Shown here piece by piece: positions 32,800 to 41,194 of a DNA stretch of 64,000 bases. Location: NCBI RefSeq assembly GCF_030815085.1, contig NZ_JAUSWG010000002.1, one strand, 5' to 3'. Positions within the stretch are counted from its first letter, which is position 1; the number at the start of each line of letters is the position of its first letter. The translations under genes and the position numbers were made by a program. The notes beneath the pieces were generated by a model. It did not search any database. It saw nothing but the letters and a program-made list of their open reading frames with translations, and was not told the DNA's origin. Origin of the DNA: Paraclostridium ghonii (lineage in GTDB: Bacteria > Bacillota > Clostridia > Peptostreptococcales > Peptostreptococcaceae).

Positions 32800-34715
32800 T
32801 ATTTTTTTACCTTAGATGTAATTATTGGCCATGTAGTAAAAACTACTAATACTATTAATAATATTAGTGCCATCATATTTCCTGATGCAAACCCACTTGG
32901 CACTCCACTTTTTACTATCTCTAGAACTTGTAAGATTATCCCTATTAATCCTATTATAGATCCTCCTGCTACAAGTCCTGATGATAAACTTATACCATTT
33001 GAAACTTTAATTTCTTTTTCATTTTCTTCTTTAGAAGTTTTTTCAACAAATACACGTATCAATGCTCCTATTAATATTATAGAAGTTGTTGCTATTGGTA
33101 AGTAAAATCCTATTGCAATTGTCATTATTGGTAAATCTAAGAAATATAAAACTATTGCTATAAGTACCCCCACAATTATCATAACCCAAGGTAATTGCCC
33201 TGACATGATTCCTGAAGTAAGTGTTGATATTAAGTTTGCTTGAGGTAATGCAAATGGAGGATTGTCTCCTGTAATTACAAGCTGGTCAGAAAGTAATATT
33301 ATTGTTCCAATAACAATAATTACACCTACTATACCTGATATAGCAAAATATTTTTGCATTTCATTTTTATTACCACCTATTATGTAAGTAACTTTTTGAG
33401 ATTGGCTATATCCACCAGCCATAGATATAGATACAACTATAAATGTACCAAATAATAGTAATGATTTATTATCTGCTTGCCCACTCCATCCCATGATAAC
33501 GAATACTAATGTCGCTATAACTAAAGATGCTATCGTCATACCAGATACTGGTAAATTAGATGTACCTATAGTACCTGTTAAACGACCTGCAACTATAACA
33601 AATAGCGCTGCTAAAATTATTGAAACTATTACTCCAACTATTGCCATTAATGCATTTCCTGAAATTAAAAATGCTCCTATAACTGCAACTACTATTCCAC
33701 CTAATAATATCATTGTTTGAATAGCTGAACTTCCTTCTCCATCATTTGTTGCAGATTTAGCATTAATTGTTTCTTTTACAGATGCTATTATAGTTGGTAT
33801 AAGTTTTATTGCTCCTATTATACCTCCACAAAGCATCATTCCAGCTCCTATGTATTTTACATAGTTAGCACTTATGTCATTTACACCCATTTGACTTATT
33901 GCCATTGCAGGATTATTCCAAACAGTTGCTCCTGGACCTGCCATTTCAGTAAAGTAAGATATTAATGGTGTTATAGCAAAGTTTGCTAATATAGAACCAG
34001 CAAACATTGTTAAAGATACTTCAAGTCCTACTATAAATCCTATACCTAAAAGTAGTGGATTAACTTCCACTTCAAATTTATATTTATAGAATTTATTTCC
34101 TATAAAACTTATGACATTGTTGGCTACATTAAAGAATGATCCTGTTAATAGTGTTATAATACCACTTATTCCAAATCCTATTCCCATGTACTTCATTGAG
34201 TCTCCACCTGCATCTGATGCTACAAGTGTTTCGCATATAGCCATTGATTCTGGATACATAAGTTTACCATGTTCTTCAATTATTAAGTAGTTATAAACAA
34301 GCGATGAAACTCCTATACCAAATAGAACTCCACCTACTCCTACAACAAGACCTTCTAAAAATGTTACTTGACTCCCAATTAATAAAATTGCAGGTAACAC
34401 AAATATAACACCACTAGCAACTGATTCTCCACCACTTGCCATACCTTGCACTATGTTCTTACCTAGAATACCTTTTCCTTTAGCGAAAATTGCAATAAAT
34501 GCTGAGCCAATTATAGACCCTGGTATACCAGCTGCAACTGTAAGACCAGCTTTCATCCCTGAATACGCTGTAGATGCTGCAAAAACAACTGCTAAAACAA
34601 TACCTATAATAAGAACTGCCATATTCCCACCTGTTTTAGATTTGTCTGTTACATAAGGTACATAATCTTTACCTGATACTCCCCCATAAGCTTCTTTAGG
34701 TAATTTTTTGCTCAT
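32799..34715 (-). CDS. OPT-family oligopeptide transporter
   Basis: A 638-residue protein with about 16 hydrophobic helices. AYSGMKAGLTVAAGIPGSIIGSA near the N-terminus, NIVQGMASGGESVASGVIFVLPA, ESMAICETLVASDAGGDSMKYMGIGFG and DLPIMTIAIGFYLPIATTS are the hallmark segments of the bacterial OPT/YSL branch. These carriers take up oligopeptides or metal chelates with protons. The gene is translationally coupled to the PqqD-like gene. Start ATG follows AAAAGGATGG. The substrate is unknown. Confidence 0.92.
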   Translation of the reverse strand: MSKKLPKEAYGGVSGKDYVPYVTDKSKTGGNMAVLIIGIVLAVVFAASTAYSGMKAGLTVAAGIPGSIIGSAFIAIFAKGKGILGKNIVQGMASGGESVASGVIFVLPAILLIGSQVTFLEGLVVGVGGVLFGIGVSSLVYNYLIIEEHGKLMYPESMAICETLVASDAGGDSMKYMGIGFGISGIITLLTGSFFNVANNVISFIGNKFYKYKFEVEVNPLLLGIGFIVGLEVSLTMFAGSILANFAITPLISYFTEMAGPGATVWNNPAMAISQMGVNDISANYVKYIGAGMMLCGGIIGAIKLIPTIIASVKETINAKSATNDGEGSSAIQTMILLGGIVVAVIGAFLISGNALMAIVGVIVSIILAALFVIVAGRLTGTIGTSNLPVSGMTIASLVIATLVFVIMGWSGQADNKSLLLFGTFIVVSISMAGGYSQSQKVTYIIGGNKNEMQKYFAISGIVGVIIVIGTIILLSDQLVITGDNPPFALPQANLISTLTSGIMSGQLPWVMIIVGVLIAIVLYFLDLPIMTIAIGFYLPIATTSIILIGALIRVFVEKTSKEENEKEIKVSNGISLSSGLVAGGSIIGLIGIILQVLEIVKSGVPSGFASGNMMALILLIVLVVFTTWPIITSKVKK

Positions 34716-35024
34716 TAAATTTCACCATCCTTTTATTTTATTTTGTTTTAATTATTATAACACAATATTTTGAAATCTAACTTTTTTAGAATTTTACCTT
34801 TATTAAAACTATTCACATTAGCCATCTTTTTTAGATTTTTCTGTTTTTTAAAACTATAAAAAAAATTAGAGCCAACTAAACAGCTAACTCTAATGTCTTT
34901 CTACTTATGTCTTTTAAATGTAATTACAAATTCCTTTAATATAATTTAGAGATTAAAGGAATTTTTCCCATAGAGTATGTTGTCACTCTCCATATTTTTT
35001 AATTATTTCTAAAGTTAATTAATT
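34716..35024. other. 309-base intergenic region with two hairpins
   Basis: The region holds the terminator of the YuiF-like gene (34858-34893) and a second hairpin, AATTCCTTTAAT/ATTAAAGGAATT, at about 34928-34968 with T-runs on both sides. Right of 34715 lies the OPT promoter region. No gene was seen. Confidence 0.5.
34858..34893 (-). terminator. terminator of the YuiF-like transporter gene
   Basis: Minus-strand stem TTAGAGTTAGCT/AGTTGGCTCTAA (with G-U pairs) followed by eight T. Confidence 0.6.
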
Positions 35025-36329
35025 CTATAATATCATTGCTCCTATTATCCCAAATATTAGTAATGGTATGTTATAGTGTAGGAATGTCGGAACACAAGTA
35101 TCCCAAATATGATCATGCTGCTTATCTGCATTAAGACCTGCCGTAGGCCCTAGAGTACTATCTGAGGCTGGTGATCCTGCATCTCCTAATGCGCCTGCTA
35201 CACCTATTAATAAAATTATAGCTTGAACACTAAATCCTAGGCTAATACCTAATGGACAGTAAATAGCAGCTATTATTGGTAAAGTACCAAAAGAACTTCC
35301 TATACCCATAGTTACTAATAGTCCAACTAAAAGCATAATTAAAGCTCCTATAAATTTACTATTTCCAACTATCCCTGATACTGATGCAACTAGTGCTTCA
35401 ACCTGACCTGTCTCTCTAAGCACATTTGCATATCCTGCAGCTACAAGCATTATAAATGCTATAAGCCCCATCATTTTCACCCCACCATCAATTAGTTCAT
35501 CTATTTCACTAAATTTAATAGCTTTGGTTACAAATAATACTATAATAGCACAAATCCCTCCAAGTGGTAGTGACCCAGTTATAATTTGGACTACAAACGC
35601 AGTTATAGCTCCTAAAAGCGCACACCAATGCTTAGTAGTCATTTTTTCATCCATTTGATTTTCTTCTAGCCCTTCAATTTTTAATTCTTTATATTCTCTT
35701 GGATTTCTATATGTTATAAATACAGCTACTAACAACCCTAAAAACATACCTATTGCAGGTATCCACATTACACCTGTTACCATTTTAGTAGTTGTGTCTA
35801 TTCCATTTGCTATCATTTGATCCCTTATAATATTTTGGAAAATTAATCCGAAACCAACTGGAAGTGCAATATACGGTGTCTTAAGACCAAATGTTAATGC
35901 ACATGCAACTGCTCTTCTGTCTATTTTCAATTTATTCATAAGTGATAATAGTGATGGTATTAATATTGGTATAAAAGCTATATGTACTGGTATAAGATTT
36001 TGGGAAAAACATGATATGAACGCTATTAATAAAATTAGTGTGATTTTTTTATCTTTTACTACTTTAGATATTTTTTTTGCTAGAATCGATGCTAATCCGG
36101 TTTTGCTAACAGCCACTGCTAAGGCTCCTAGTAGTATATAGCTCAGTGCAGTTTCTGCATTTCCGCCCATACCTCCAACGAGTGTGGTCATAGTATCTCC
36201 TAAAGGCATACCAGAAAAAACGCCTGCAACAATTGCTGATACAAGAATTGCTAAAAATACATTAAACTTAAATAAACAAAGTACAATCATTACAATAATA
36301 GAAATTACTACTGGATTGAATAACTCCAT
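35025..36329 (-). CDS. YuiF-like Na+/H+ antiporter-family amino acid transporter
   Basis: A 434-residue membrane protein with about 11 helices. IPVHIAFIPILIPSLL, FGLKTPYIALPVGFGLIFQN, GIGSSFGTLPIIAAIYCPLG and GALGDAGSPASDSTLGPTAGLNADKQHDHIWDTC are motifs of the YuiF group in the NhaC/ion-transporter superfamily. Bacillus YuiF is associated with histidine or related amino acid uptake; the substrate here is not indicated by context. It is a single gene with its own terminators; the ATG follows AAGGGGG. Confidence 0.83.
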   Translation of the reverse strand: MELFNPVVISIIVMIVLCLFKFNVFLAILVSAIVAGVFSGMPLGDTMTTLVGGMGGNAETALSYILLGALAVAVSKTGLASILAKKISKVVKDKKITLILLIAFISCFSQNLIPVHIAFIPILIPSLLSLMNKLKIDRRAVACALTFGLKTPYIALPVGFGLIFQNIIRDQMIANGIDTTTKMVTGVMWIPAIGMFLGLLVAVFITYRNPREYKELKIEGLEENQMDEKMTTKHWCALLGAITAFVVQIITGSLPLGGICAIIVLFVTKAIKFSEIDELIDGGVKMMGLIAFIMLVAAGYANVLRETGQVEALVASVSGIVGNSKFIGALIMLLVGLLVTMGIGSSFGTLPIIAAIYCPLGISLGFSVQAIILLIGVAGALGDAGSPASDSTLGPTAGLNADKQHDHIWDTCVPTFLHYNIPLLIFGIIGAMIL

Positions 36330-36490
36330 ATAAAGTCCCCCTTTATTAATTTAAAAACTTTTTTATATTTTCAATTTTCAGAAATTAATCCTTATAATAA
36401 TTATATACCAAATTGTTATATATTTGTTAATTTTTGCAAAATTTTTTTCTAATATTGCAAATTTTCTTAAACTATTTTAATTCTTTACGT

Positions 36491-36521
36491 AAAAAAAGAT
36501 CCTCTCATATGAGAGGACCTT
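36491..36521 (-). terminator. terminator of the cold-shock gene
   Basis: Minus-strand stem GTCCTCTC/GAGAGGAT-C with a 4-base loop, followed by seven T; about 20 bases past the stop codon. Confidence 0.8.
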
Positions 36522-36539
36522 ACTTCAGACAATCTATAA

Positions 36540-36740
36540 TTATAATATAGTTATGTTTTCTGCTTGAGGACCTCTAGCACCTTCAACTATATTAAAGCTT
36601 ACTTTTTGACCTTCTTCTAAAGTTTTGAATCCATCCTTTTGTATAGCTGAGAAATGAGCGAATACATCATCTCCACCTTCTACAGATATAAATCCAAATC
36701 CTTTTTCACCGTTAAACCATTTTACTATTCCATTAGTCAT
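36540..36740 (-). CDS. cold-shock protein, CspA family
   Basis: A 66-residue single cold-shock domain. KWFNGEKGFGFI (RNP1) and DVFAHFSAI (RNP2) carry the aromatic residues that stack on single-stranded RNA. The end ARGPQAENITI is standard. It acts as an RNA chaperone. The 5' leader (36741-36790) contains a small hairpin around ATGAAGTT/AACTTCAT that may belong to cold-dependent control, as in other csp genes; this is suggestive only. The ATG follows TTTAGGAGAACA. Confidence 0.96.
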   Translation of the reverse strand: MTNGIVKWFNGEKGFGFISVEGGDDVFAHFSAIQKDGFKTLEEGQKVSFNIVEGARGPQAENITIL

Positions 36741-36868
36741 TGAAATGTTCTCCTAAATACCTACATGAAGTTCTAACTTCATTTATTTAATATCAGTAAT
36801 TCTTTAATCACTGTATTATTTATTATACCATTAATTTCATAAATGTATACACTTTTTTTAATTTTTTT

Positions 36869-37144
36869 TTAATTTTTATAATTTAATAGCTTTATATTTA
36901 TACTATCTGATATACATTGATCTTCTGCTATGTTGTCAAAAAAGTCTTGTATATCTTCATATTCTGTATCTTCATTAATATCAATTCTATATTCACTGTC
37001 ATCTTCAAATCCAAAAACTATAGTGTTTGTCTCCTCACAAAACCATAAAAGGTCTTCTGTTATATGGCAAAGCCCTATAAAATCAACTTCATGAGATTCT
37101 CCTTGCTGTCTAAATTCAAACTTTAATTCTCCTATATCTATCAT
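36869..37144 (-). CDS. unrecognised acidic 91-residue protein
   Basis: I do not recognise this protein. From the ATG at 37144 (right behind AGGAGGAAAC; an upstream TTG overlaps that ribosome binding site) it reads MIDIGELKFEFRQQGESHEVDF. It is strongly acidic (EDDSEYRIDINEDTEYEDIQDFF), with several beta-type segments and two Cys (LWFCEET, DQCISD). No transmembrane segment is present. It stands alone between the cold-shock gene and a secreted metallo-hydrolase. Confidence 0.7.
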   Translation of the reverse strand: MIDIGELKFEFRQQGESHEVDFIGLCHITEDLLWFCEETNTIVFGFEDDSEYRIDINEDTEYEDIQDFFDNIAEDQCISDSINIKLLNYKN

Positions 37145-37265
37145 GTTTCCTCCTGATGCCAAAAACTTACGTCTACTTGTATAGTATAAATTTTTATTTA
37201 TTTTTTACATTATTATAATATATCAGTAATGAGTAAATACTTCAATTAATTTTGATATAAATTTA

Positions 37266-38411
37266 TTAGTGACAAGCATCACATGGGTCAAATTTACCCG
37301 ATTCCTCTTTTGTTCCTGAAAGTATTTTTTTGCTTTTGCTTAGTGTTGGACATTTACTAGTTGTATGATATGACTTCCCATTCGGTGTCCAATATACTAT
37401 TTCTTTTTCAACTTTAGCATCTTCTTTTTTATTTATATTTCCTGGGTTATCATTTTTTAATTCATGGTCATTATAAACATTTGTTTTTTGGTTATTTGTG
37501 TAGTCTTTTTCATTTCCACTTTTATAACTACCTTTTTTACAATCCACTTTTAACCCATCTCCTGTGGATATTGCTACTATGTCTCCACACTCATCACTTC
37601 TATGTACTTCTATATTTTCTTGTTTAAATATTTCCATAGTTTCTTTATGTGGATGTCCATATTTATTGTCTTTACCAACCATTATAATTGCATATTCTGG
37701 TGTAACTTTATCTAAAAATGATTTAGATGTACTACTATGGGATCCATGATGACCGACTTTTAATAAGTCTACATCTTCTGTATTAATTTTTGATTCTATT
37801 TCAGCTTCTGCATCTCCCATTAATAATACTTTGTCATTTCCATTTATGTATTCAAGAACTATAGAGTTATTATTAGGATCGTCAGTATTTGCAACTGATA
37901 AAACTTTAAACTTTGATGTTCCTAATTTAAACTCACTGTTTAATAAAGGTACGCTAGGGTATAATCCTTTCTTTGCCATAGCTTCTATAAAATCTGAATA
38001 TGTCTTTGTATTTGCATCTCCATTACTCACATATACATTTTTTACGGAGATTGAATTTATAACTGCATCAAGCCCTCCTATGTGGTCTGCGTGAGGATGA
38101 GTTGCAAATACATACTCAAGTTCTTTTACTCCAACTTTTGTTAAATAATTTACAACAGTTTCTTCGTCATCGTTATCCCCACCATCTATAAGTGCAGCCT
38201 TATCACCTTGTTTTATAAGTATAGCATCACTATTTCCTGTATTTATAAAGTGTAATTCAGCTTGTGAACTATTTGCTGATCCATATGACTTTACTTGCGT
38301 TTCATTTCTAACTTCTGATAAGTCTTCACTTTGGCATCCAGATACAAATAAAATTGCAACAAACATAATAATAGAAATTGTGATTTTATGTATTTTTTTA
38401 TATTTTTTCAT
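37266..38411 (-). CDS. secreted metallo-beta-lactamase-fold lipoprotein (ComEC/Rec2-related) with Cys-rich tail domain
   Basis: A 381-residue protein from the ATG at 38411 behind GGGAGGAAAC. The signal peptide ends in the lipobox LFVSGC, so it should be a membrane-anchored lipoprotein. The MBL domain has HFINTGNSDAILI, FATHPHADHIGGLDAV (HxHxDH), LLMGDAE, KVGHHGSHSSTS and GKDNKYGHPH, the pattern of the ComEC C-terminal nuclease-like domain. After a Lys/Asn-rich linker, the last 45 residues (YHTTSKCPTLSKSKKI, then FDPCDACH) form a small Cys/His domain often appended to such proteins. Extracellular nucleic acid or phosphodiester hydrolysis is likely but unproven. Confidence 0.88.
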   Translation of the reverse strand: MKKYKKIHKITISIIMFVAILFVSGCQSEDLSEVRNETQVKSYGSANSSQAELHFINTGNSDAILIKQGDKAALIDGGDNDDEETVVNYLTKVGVKELEYVFATHPHADHIGGLDAVINSISVKNVYVSNGDANTKTYSDFIEAMAKKGLYPSVPLLNSEFKLGTSKFKVLSVANTDDPNNNSIVLEYINGNDKVLLMGDAEAEIESKINTEDVDLLKVGHHGSHSSTSKSFLDKVTPEYAIIMVGKDNKYGHPHKETMEIFKQENIEVHRSDECGDIVAISTGDGLKVDCKKGSYKSGNEKDYTNNQKTNVYNDHELKNDNPGNINKKEDAKVEKEIVYWTPNGKSYHTTSKCPTLSKSKKILSGTKEESGKFDPCDACH

Positions 38412-38475
38412 GTTTCCTCCCTTTTCTACATTTTTCATCGTACACTATTGTAACATAAGATTACAATTTGACAAT

Positions 38476-38510
38476 AAAAAAAGCATATAGTTCTTAACCA
38501 TATGCTTTTA
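38476..38510 (-). terminator. terminator of the zinc-ribbon/DUF2752 unit
   Basis: Stem AAGCATAT/ATATGCTT (38481-38507) followed on the minus strand by a T-run; directly behind the DUF2752 stop codon. Confidence 0.75.
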
Positions 38511-38819
38511 ATTCTTCTTAAATTTTCTCAACTCAAATATTAGTGTATTTATTATATCTTTTATAATCATGTATATAGGTATAATAATTAAAACAATCAT
38601 AGGATTATAGTTAAGCGATTTTTGTATATTTAATCTCGATAAGTTAAAAAAAGCTCTAGTCATTCCACATCCAAAACATTTTACTCCAAATAAGTTATAC
38701 CATAAACAAAAGCTTCTGCTTTCTATATAACTAATAGGAATTAGATATATTGTTATAATAGAAAAAACATAAACTATAATTCTAATTCTTCTACCATTGA
38801 AGTGGTTCGCCATTTTCAT
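38508..38819 (-). CDS. DUF2752 family membrane protein
   Basis: A 103-residue protein with two or three membrane helices. The central LWYNLFGVKCFGCGMTRAFFNL is the DUF2752 signature (C-x-G-C-G-x-T-R). The gene overlaps the end of the zinc-ribbon/TM2 gene by 29 bases in another frame. The start is uncertain: the two ATG codons at the beginning have only a weak ribosome binding site, so translation may depend on coupling. Function unknown; the pairing with TM2 proteins recurs in clostridia as far as I recall. Confidence 0.8.
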   Translation of the reverse strand: MKMANHFNGRRIRIIVYVFSIITIYLIPISYIESRSFCLWYNLFGVKCFGCGMTRAFFNLSRLNIQKSLNYNPMIVLIIIPIYMIIKDIINTLIFELRKFKKN

Positions 38820-39414
38820 CAGTTATCTTATCTAATATTATAAATATTAAATCTACAATTACCCAAATAGCACTAATTATAGTAGTTATTCCACACGTTA
38901 ATATTCCACCTAAAGTTAAAGCTAATAATATAAATCCTTCTCTATTATCCTCTACATAAAATCTATGTATTCCTAAAGTTCCAAATAGTATACATAGAAT
39001 TACAGCTATTAACTTACTCTTTTCTCCTTTTTTAGTATATAGTGAGAATTTTCTTTTAAGTTCTGCTCCACAGTTAACACATATATCTGCATTTTCATTA
39101 GTTTCTTTACCGCATGAATTGCAATATAAATTGCCTCCACCTCTTTTTACTCCACACTTAATACACACTGCTGATTCAGGGTTCATTTCATTCCCACAGT
39201 TTCTACAATAAACTTTTTTTTCATTGCTATAGCTACTTTTAGGTATATACGGTTTGTTTAATTCATTTCCACAACTTATACAAAACTTTGCGCATTCATT
39301 TGTTTTACTTCCGCAAAATTTGCAAAAGCCATTTCCTTCTCCTATAGAAACGCCACAATCTTCACATACACTTGAATTTTCTTTTAATTCATTTCCACAA
39401 TTTTTACAATACAA
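38791..39414 (-). CDS. four-zinc-ribbon protein with C-terminal TM2 domain
   Basis: A 207-residue protein. The first 125 residues hold eight CxxC knuckles that pair into four zinc ribbons (MYCKNCGNEL, CEDCG; FCKFCGS, CISCGNEL; CRNCGNEM, CIKCG; CNSCGKE, CVNCGAEL). A basic linker is followed by a TM2 domain with two helices (LIAVILCILFGTLGIHRFYVEDNREG and a second helix ending LIFIILDKI). TM2 proteins sit in the membrane with a short polar turn containing the DRF-like (HRFY) motif. Role unknown. Overlaps the DUF2752 gene. Confidence 0.9.
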   Translation of the reverse strand: MYCKNCGNELKENSSVCEDCGVSIGEGNGFCKFCGSKTNECAKFCISCGNELNKPYIPKSSYSNEKKVYCRNCGNEMNPESAVCIKCGVKRGGGNLYCNSCGKETNENADICVNCGAELKRKFSLYTKKGEKSKLIAVILCILFGTLGIHRFYVEDNREGFILLALTLGGILTCGITTIISAIWVIVDLIFIILDKITDENGEPLQW

Positions 39415-39654
39415 TAATAATCACTCCCTATATATTAAACTTTACAACATATATATTATATTTATTATTAATATATTATATTCTTCGAAAAATACTACCA
39501 TTTTATAATCAGTATATAAACTAATAGGCTTAATTACAAGTTTAATTTACTACAACATTATGATTTATAAAAGTTTTATCTTTATGTCTTAATTTTTTGT
39601 CAATAGTTATAAAAATAAAAAAGATTGTTAATACTTACAATTGGAGGTAATTCT

Positions 39655-39930
39655 ATGGAAGAATTTATAAATTTTTTAGATAGTAATTTATATCTCAATG
39701 GTTTTAATATGATTCAATTAAGTAGTAATAAATTACTTATATTTAAATCTTTTAGTAAGTATTCTAAATGTATTTATATAGATATTATTGATGATATAAT
39801 TCAAGTAAAAATAGATAAAATTTTTGACGTTTATGGTTTTTATAATGGAATTGAACGCTTAATGATTCCTAAAAATACTTTTAGTGATATGAAAAGTTCA
39901 CTAAATTATATTCAAAAAAATTGTAGATAA
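39655..39930 (+). CDS. unrecognised 91-residue protein
   Basis: I do not recognise this protein. The ATG at 39655 is seven bases after GGAGG. Sequence begins MEEFINFLDSNLYLNGFNMIQL and contains beta-like segments (KLLIFKSF, CIYIDIIDDIIQVKIDKIF), followed by a C-terminal helix. There are no Cys-rich motifs or membrane helices. It is a single-gene unit ended by the hairpin at 39932-39967. Confidence 0.65.
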   Translation: MEEFINFLDSNLYLNGFNMIQLSSNKLLIFKSFSKYSKCIYIDIIDDIIQVKIDKIFDVYGFYNGIERLMIPKNTFSDMKSSLNYIQKNCR

Positions 39931-39931
39931 T

Positions 39932-39967
39932 AAGAAAAAGTCCTCTAAACTTAGAGAACTTTTTCTT
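39932..39967. terminator. bidirectional terminator
   Basis: Arms AAGAAAAAGTCCTCT/AGAGAACTTTTTCTT between the 91-residue gene (plus) and the degV-like gene (minus). Confidence 0.75.
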
Positions 39968-39992
39968 ATTATTATAATAATGTTATGATTCC

Positions 39993-40835
39993 TTATTTTA
40001 AACATGCTATTCCTAAAACACTAGGACCTGAGTGACATGAAACACAAGCTCCTATTCTAAAAGGATATACATTTCTTGGATTTAATTCTTCTTTTACTTT
40101 TTCCATAAATTTTTTATGCTCATTTACATCATCACCGTATCCAACATATACGTCTTTACCAGAAAAATCTTCACCTGCTTCTAATTTAAGTTGCTCTATT
40201 AATGAAGGTATTATTTTTTTACTACCTCTTACTTGAGTCTTTTGCTTAACTAAACCATCTTCAATTTTTAGTATAGGTTTTATATTAAGTAAAGTTCCTA
40301 TTGCAGCTTTAGTTCCTGATATTCTTCCACCCTTTTGTAGGTAATCTAGAGAATCAACAGAGAAATAAACATTTATATTTTCCTTTTGTGATTCTAATTT
40401 ATCCATTATATATTCTATATCATGTCCTTCATTTGCCATCTTAGCAGCTTCACCGATTAAGATTCCACCACCTATAGAAAGTCCATATGTATCAAATATA
40501 TAAATATCTCCTTCTATATCATTTTTAGCTATAATAGCTGACTGATATGTCCCAGATGCAGCAGACGATCCCGCTAGGTATAAAACCTTTTTACCTTCAT
40601 TTATGTACTTTTCAAAAGTTTCTTTAAATGTAGCATAAGTAATCTGCGATGTTGATGGTATACTTTCAGTACTTCTTAGTAATTTGTAGAATTCATCTTC
40701 ACCTATGTCTACTCCTGCTTGATATTCTTTTCCTTCAAATATTATAGTTGTTGGCAGTACCTCTATGTCATATTCTTCCATTATATTCTCGGGTACATCA
40801 TTCATTGTATCACATAGTATTTTTATATTGCTCAT
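39993..40835 (-). CDS. DegV family fatty-acid-binding protein
   Basis: A 280-residue protein. SNIKILCDTMNDVPENIMEEYDIEVLPTTIIFEG is the N-terminal DegV signature. PSTSQITYATFKETFEKYINEGKKVLYLAGSSAASGTYQSA carries the Thr/Ser residues that hold the fatty acid carboxylate. DSLDYLQKGGRISG is also conserved. DegV/FakB proteins present fatty acids to the FakA kinase; no fakA is nearby. A good promoter lies just upstream (40882-40910). The ATG follows AAAGGGAG. Confidence 0.92.
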   Translation of the reverse strand: MSNIKILCDTMNDVPENIMEEYDIEVLPTTIIFEGKEYQAGVDIGEDEFYKLLRSTESIPSTSQITYATFKETFEKYINEGKKVLYLAGSSAASGTYQSAIIAKNDIEGDIYIFDTYGLSIGGGILIGEAAKMANEGHDIEYIMDKLESQKENINVYFSVDSLDYLQKGGRISGTKAAIGTLLNIKPILKIEDGLVKQKTQVRGSKKIIPSLIEQLKLEAGEDFSGKDVYVGYGDDVNEHKKFMEKVKEELNPRNVYPFRIGACVSCHSGPSVLGIACLK

Positions 40836-40881
40836 TATATAAACTCCCTTTGTAAAAGTAACTTAATTTGATTCTAAAATA

Positions 40882-40910
40882 ATTATACATGGATATGACT
40901 TTAATATCAA
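40882..40910 (-). promoter_or_regulatory. sigma-A promoter of the degV-like gene
   Basis: On the minus strand TTGATA (40905-40910), a 17-base spacer, and TATAAT (40882-40887), about 47 bases before the start codon. Confidence 0.7.
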
Positions 40911-41134
40911 ACTTTATTAATTTTTCAATATTTTAATATGTATTATTTTACAGTTATAAATTAAAATTTGTGTGAGAATCTAATTTTAGAAAAGATGTGT
41001 CTATAGGAGTGATTATTTTAAAAACACGAATATGAAAAATCTGTTGAGCAAACTAAAACTTACTTGAAAATAATGTTTTAATATCATATATAATATAAAC
41101 TTATGACACTCCATTTAGGTCTTCATTAGTTAAT

Positions 41135-41172
41135 TTAAGGACTTCCTAATATTTTCTAGAAAGTCCTTAAAT
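41135..41172 (-). terminator. terminator of tyrS
   Basis: Stem TTAAGGACTT/AAGTCCTTAA (41135-41170), 25 bases behind the tyrS stop codon. Confidence 0.65.
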
Positions 41173-41194
41173 GCTTATCCACATATAAAAATTA

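Larger units (their letters stand above)
40836..41194. other. 359-base intergenic region
   Basis: Contains the degV promoter (40882-40910) and the tyrS terminator (41135-41172). Between them only very short open frames are seen, the longest with a ribosome binding site being about 11 codons at 41031. No gene is called. Confidence 0.5.
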
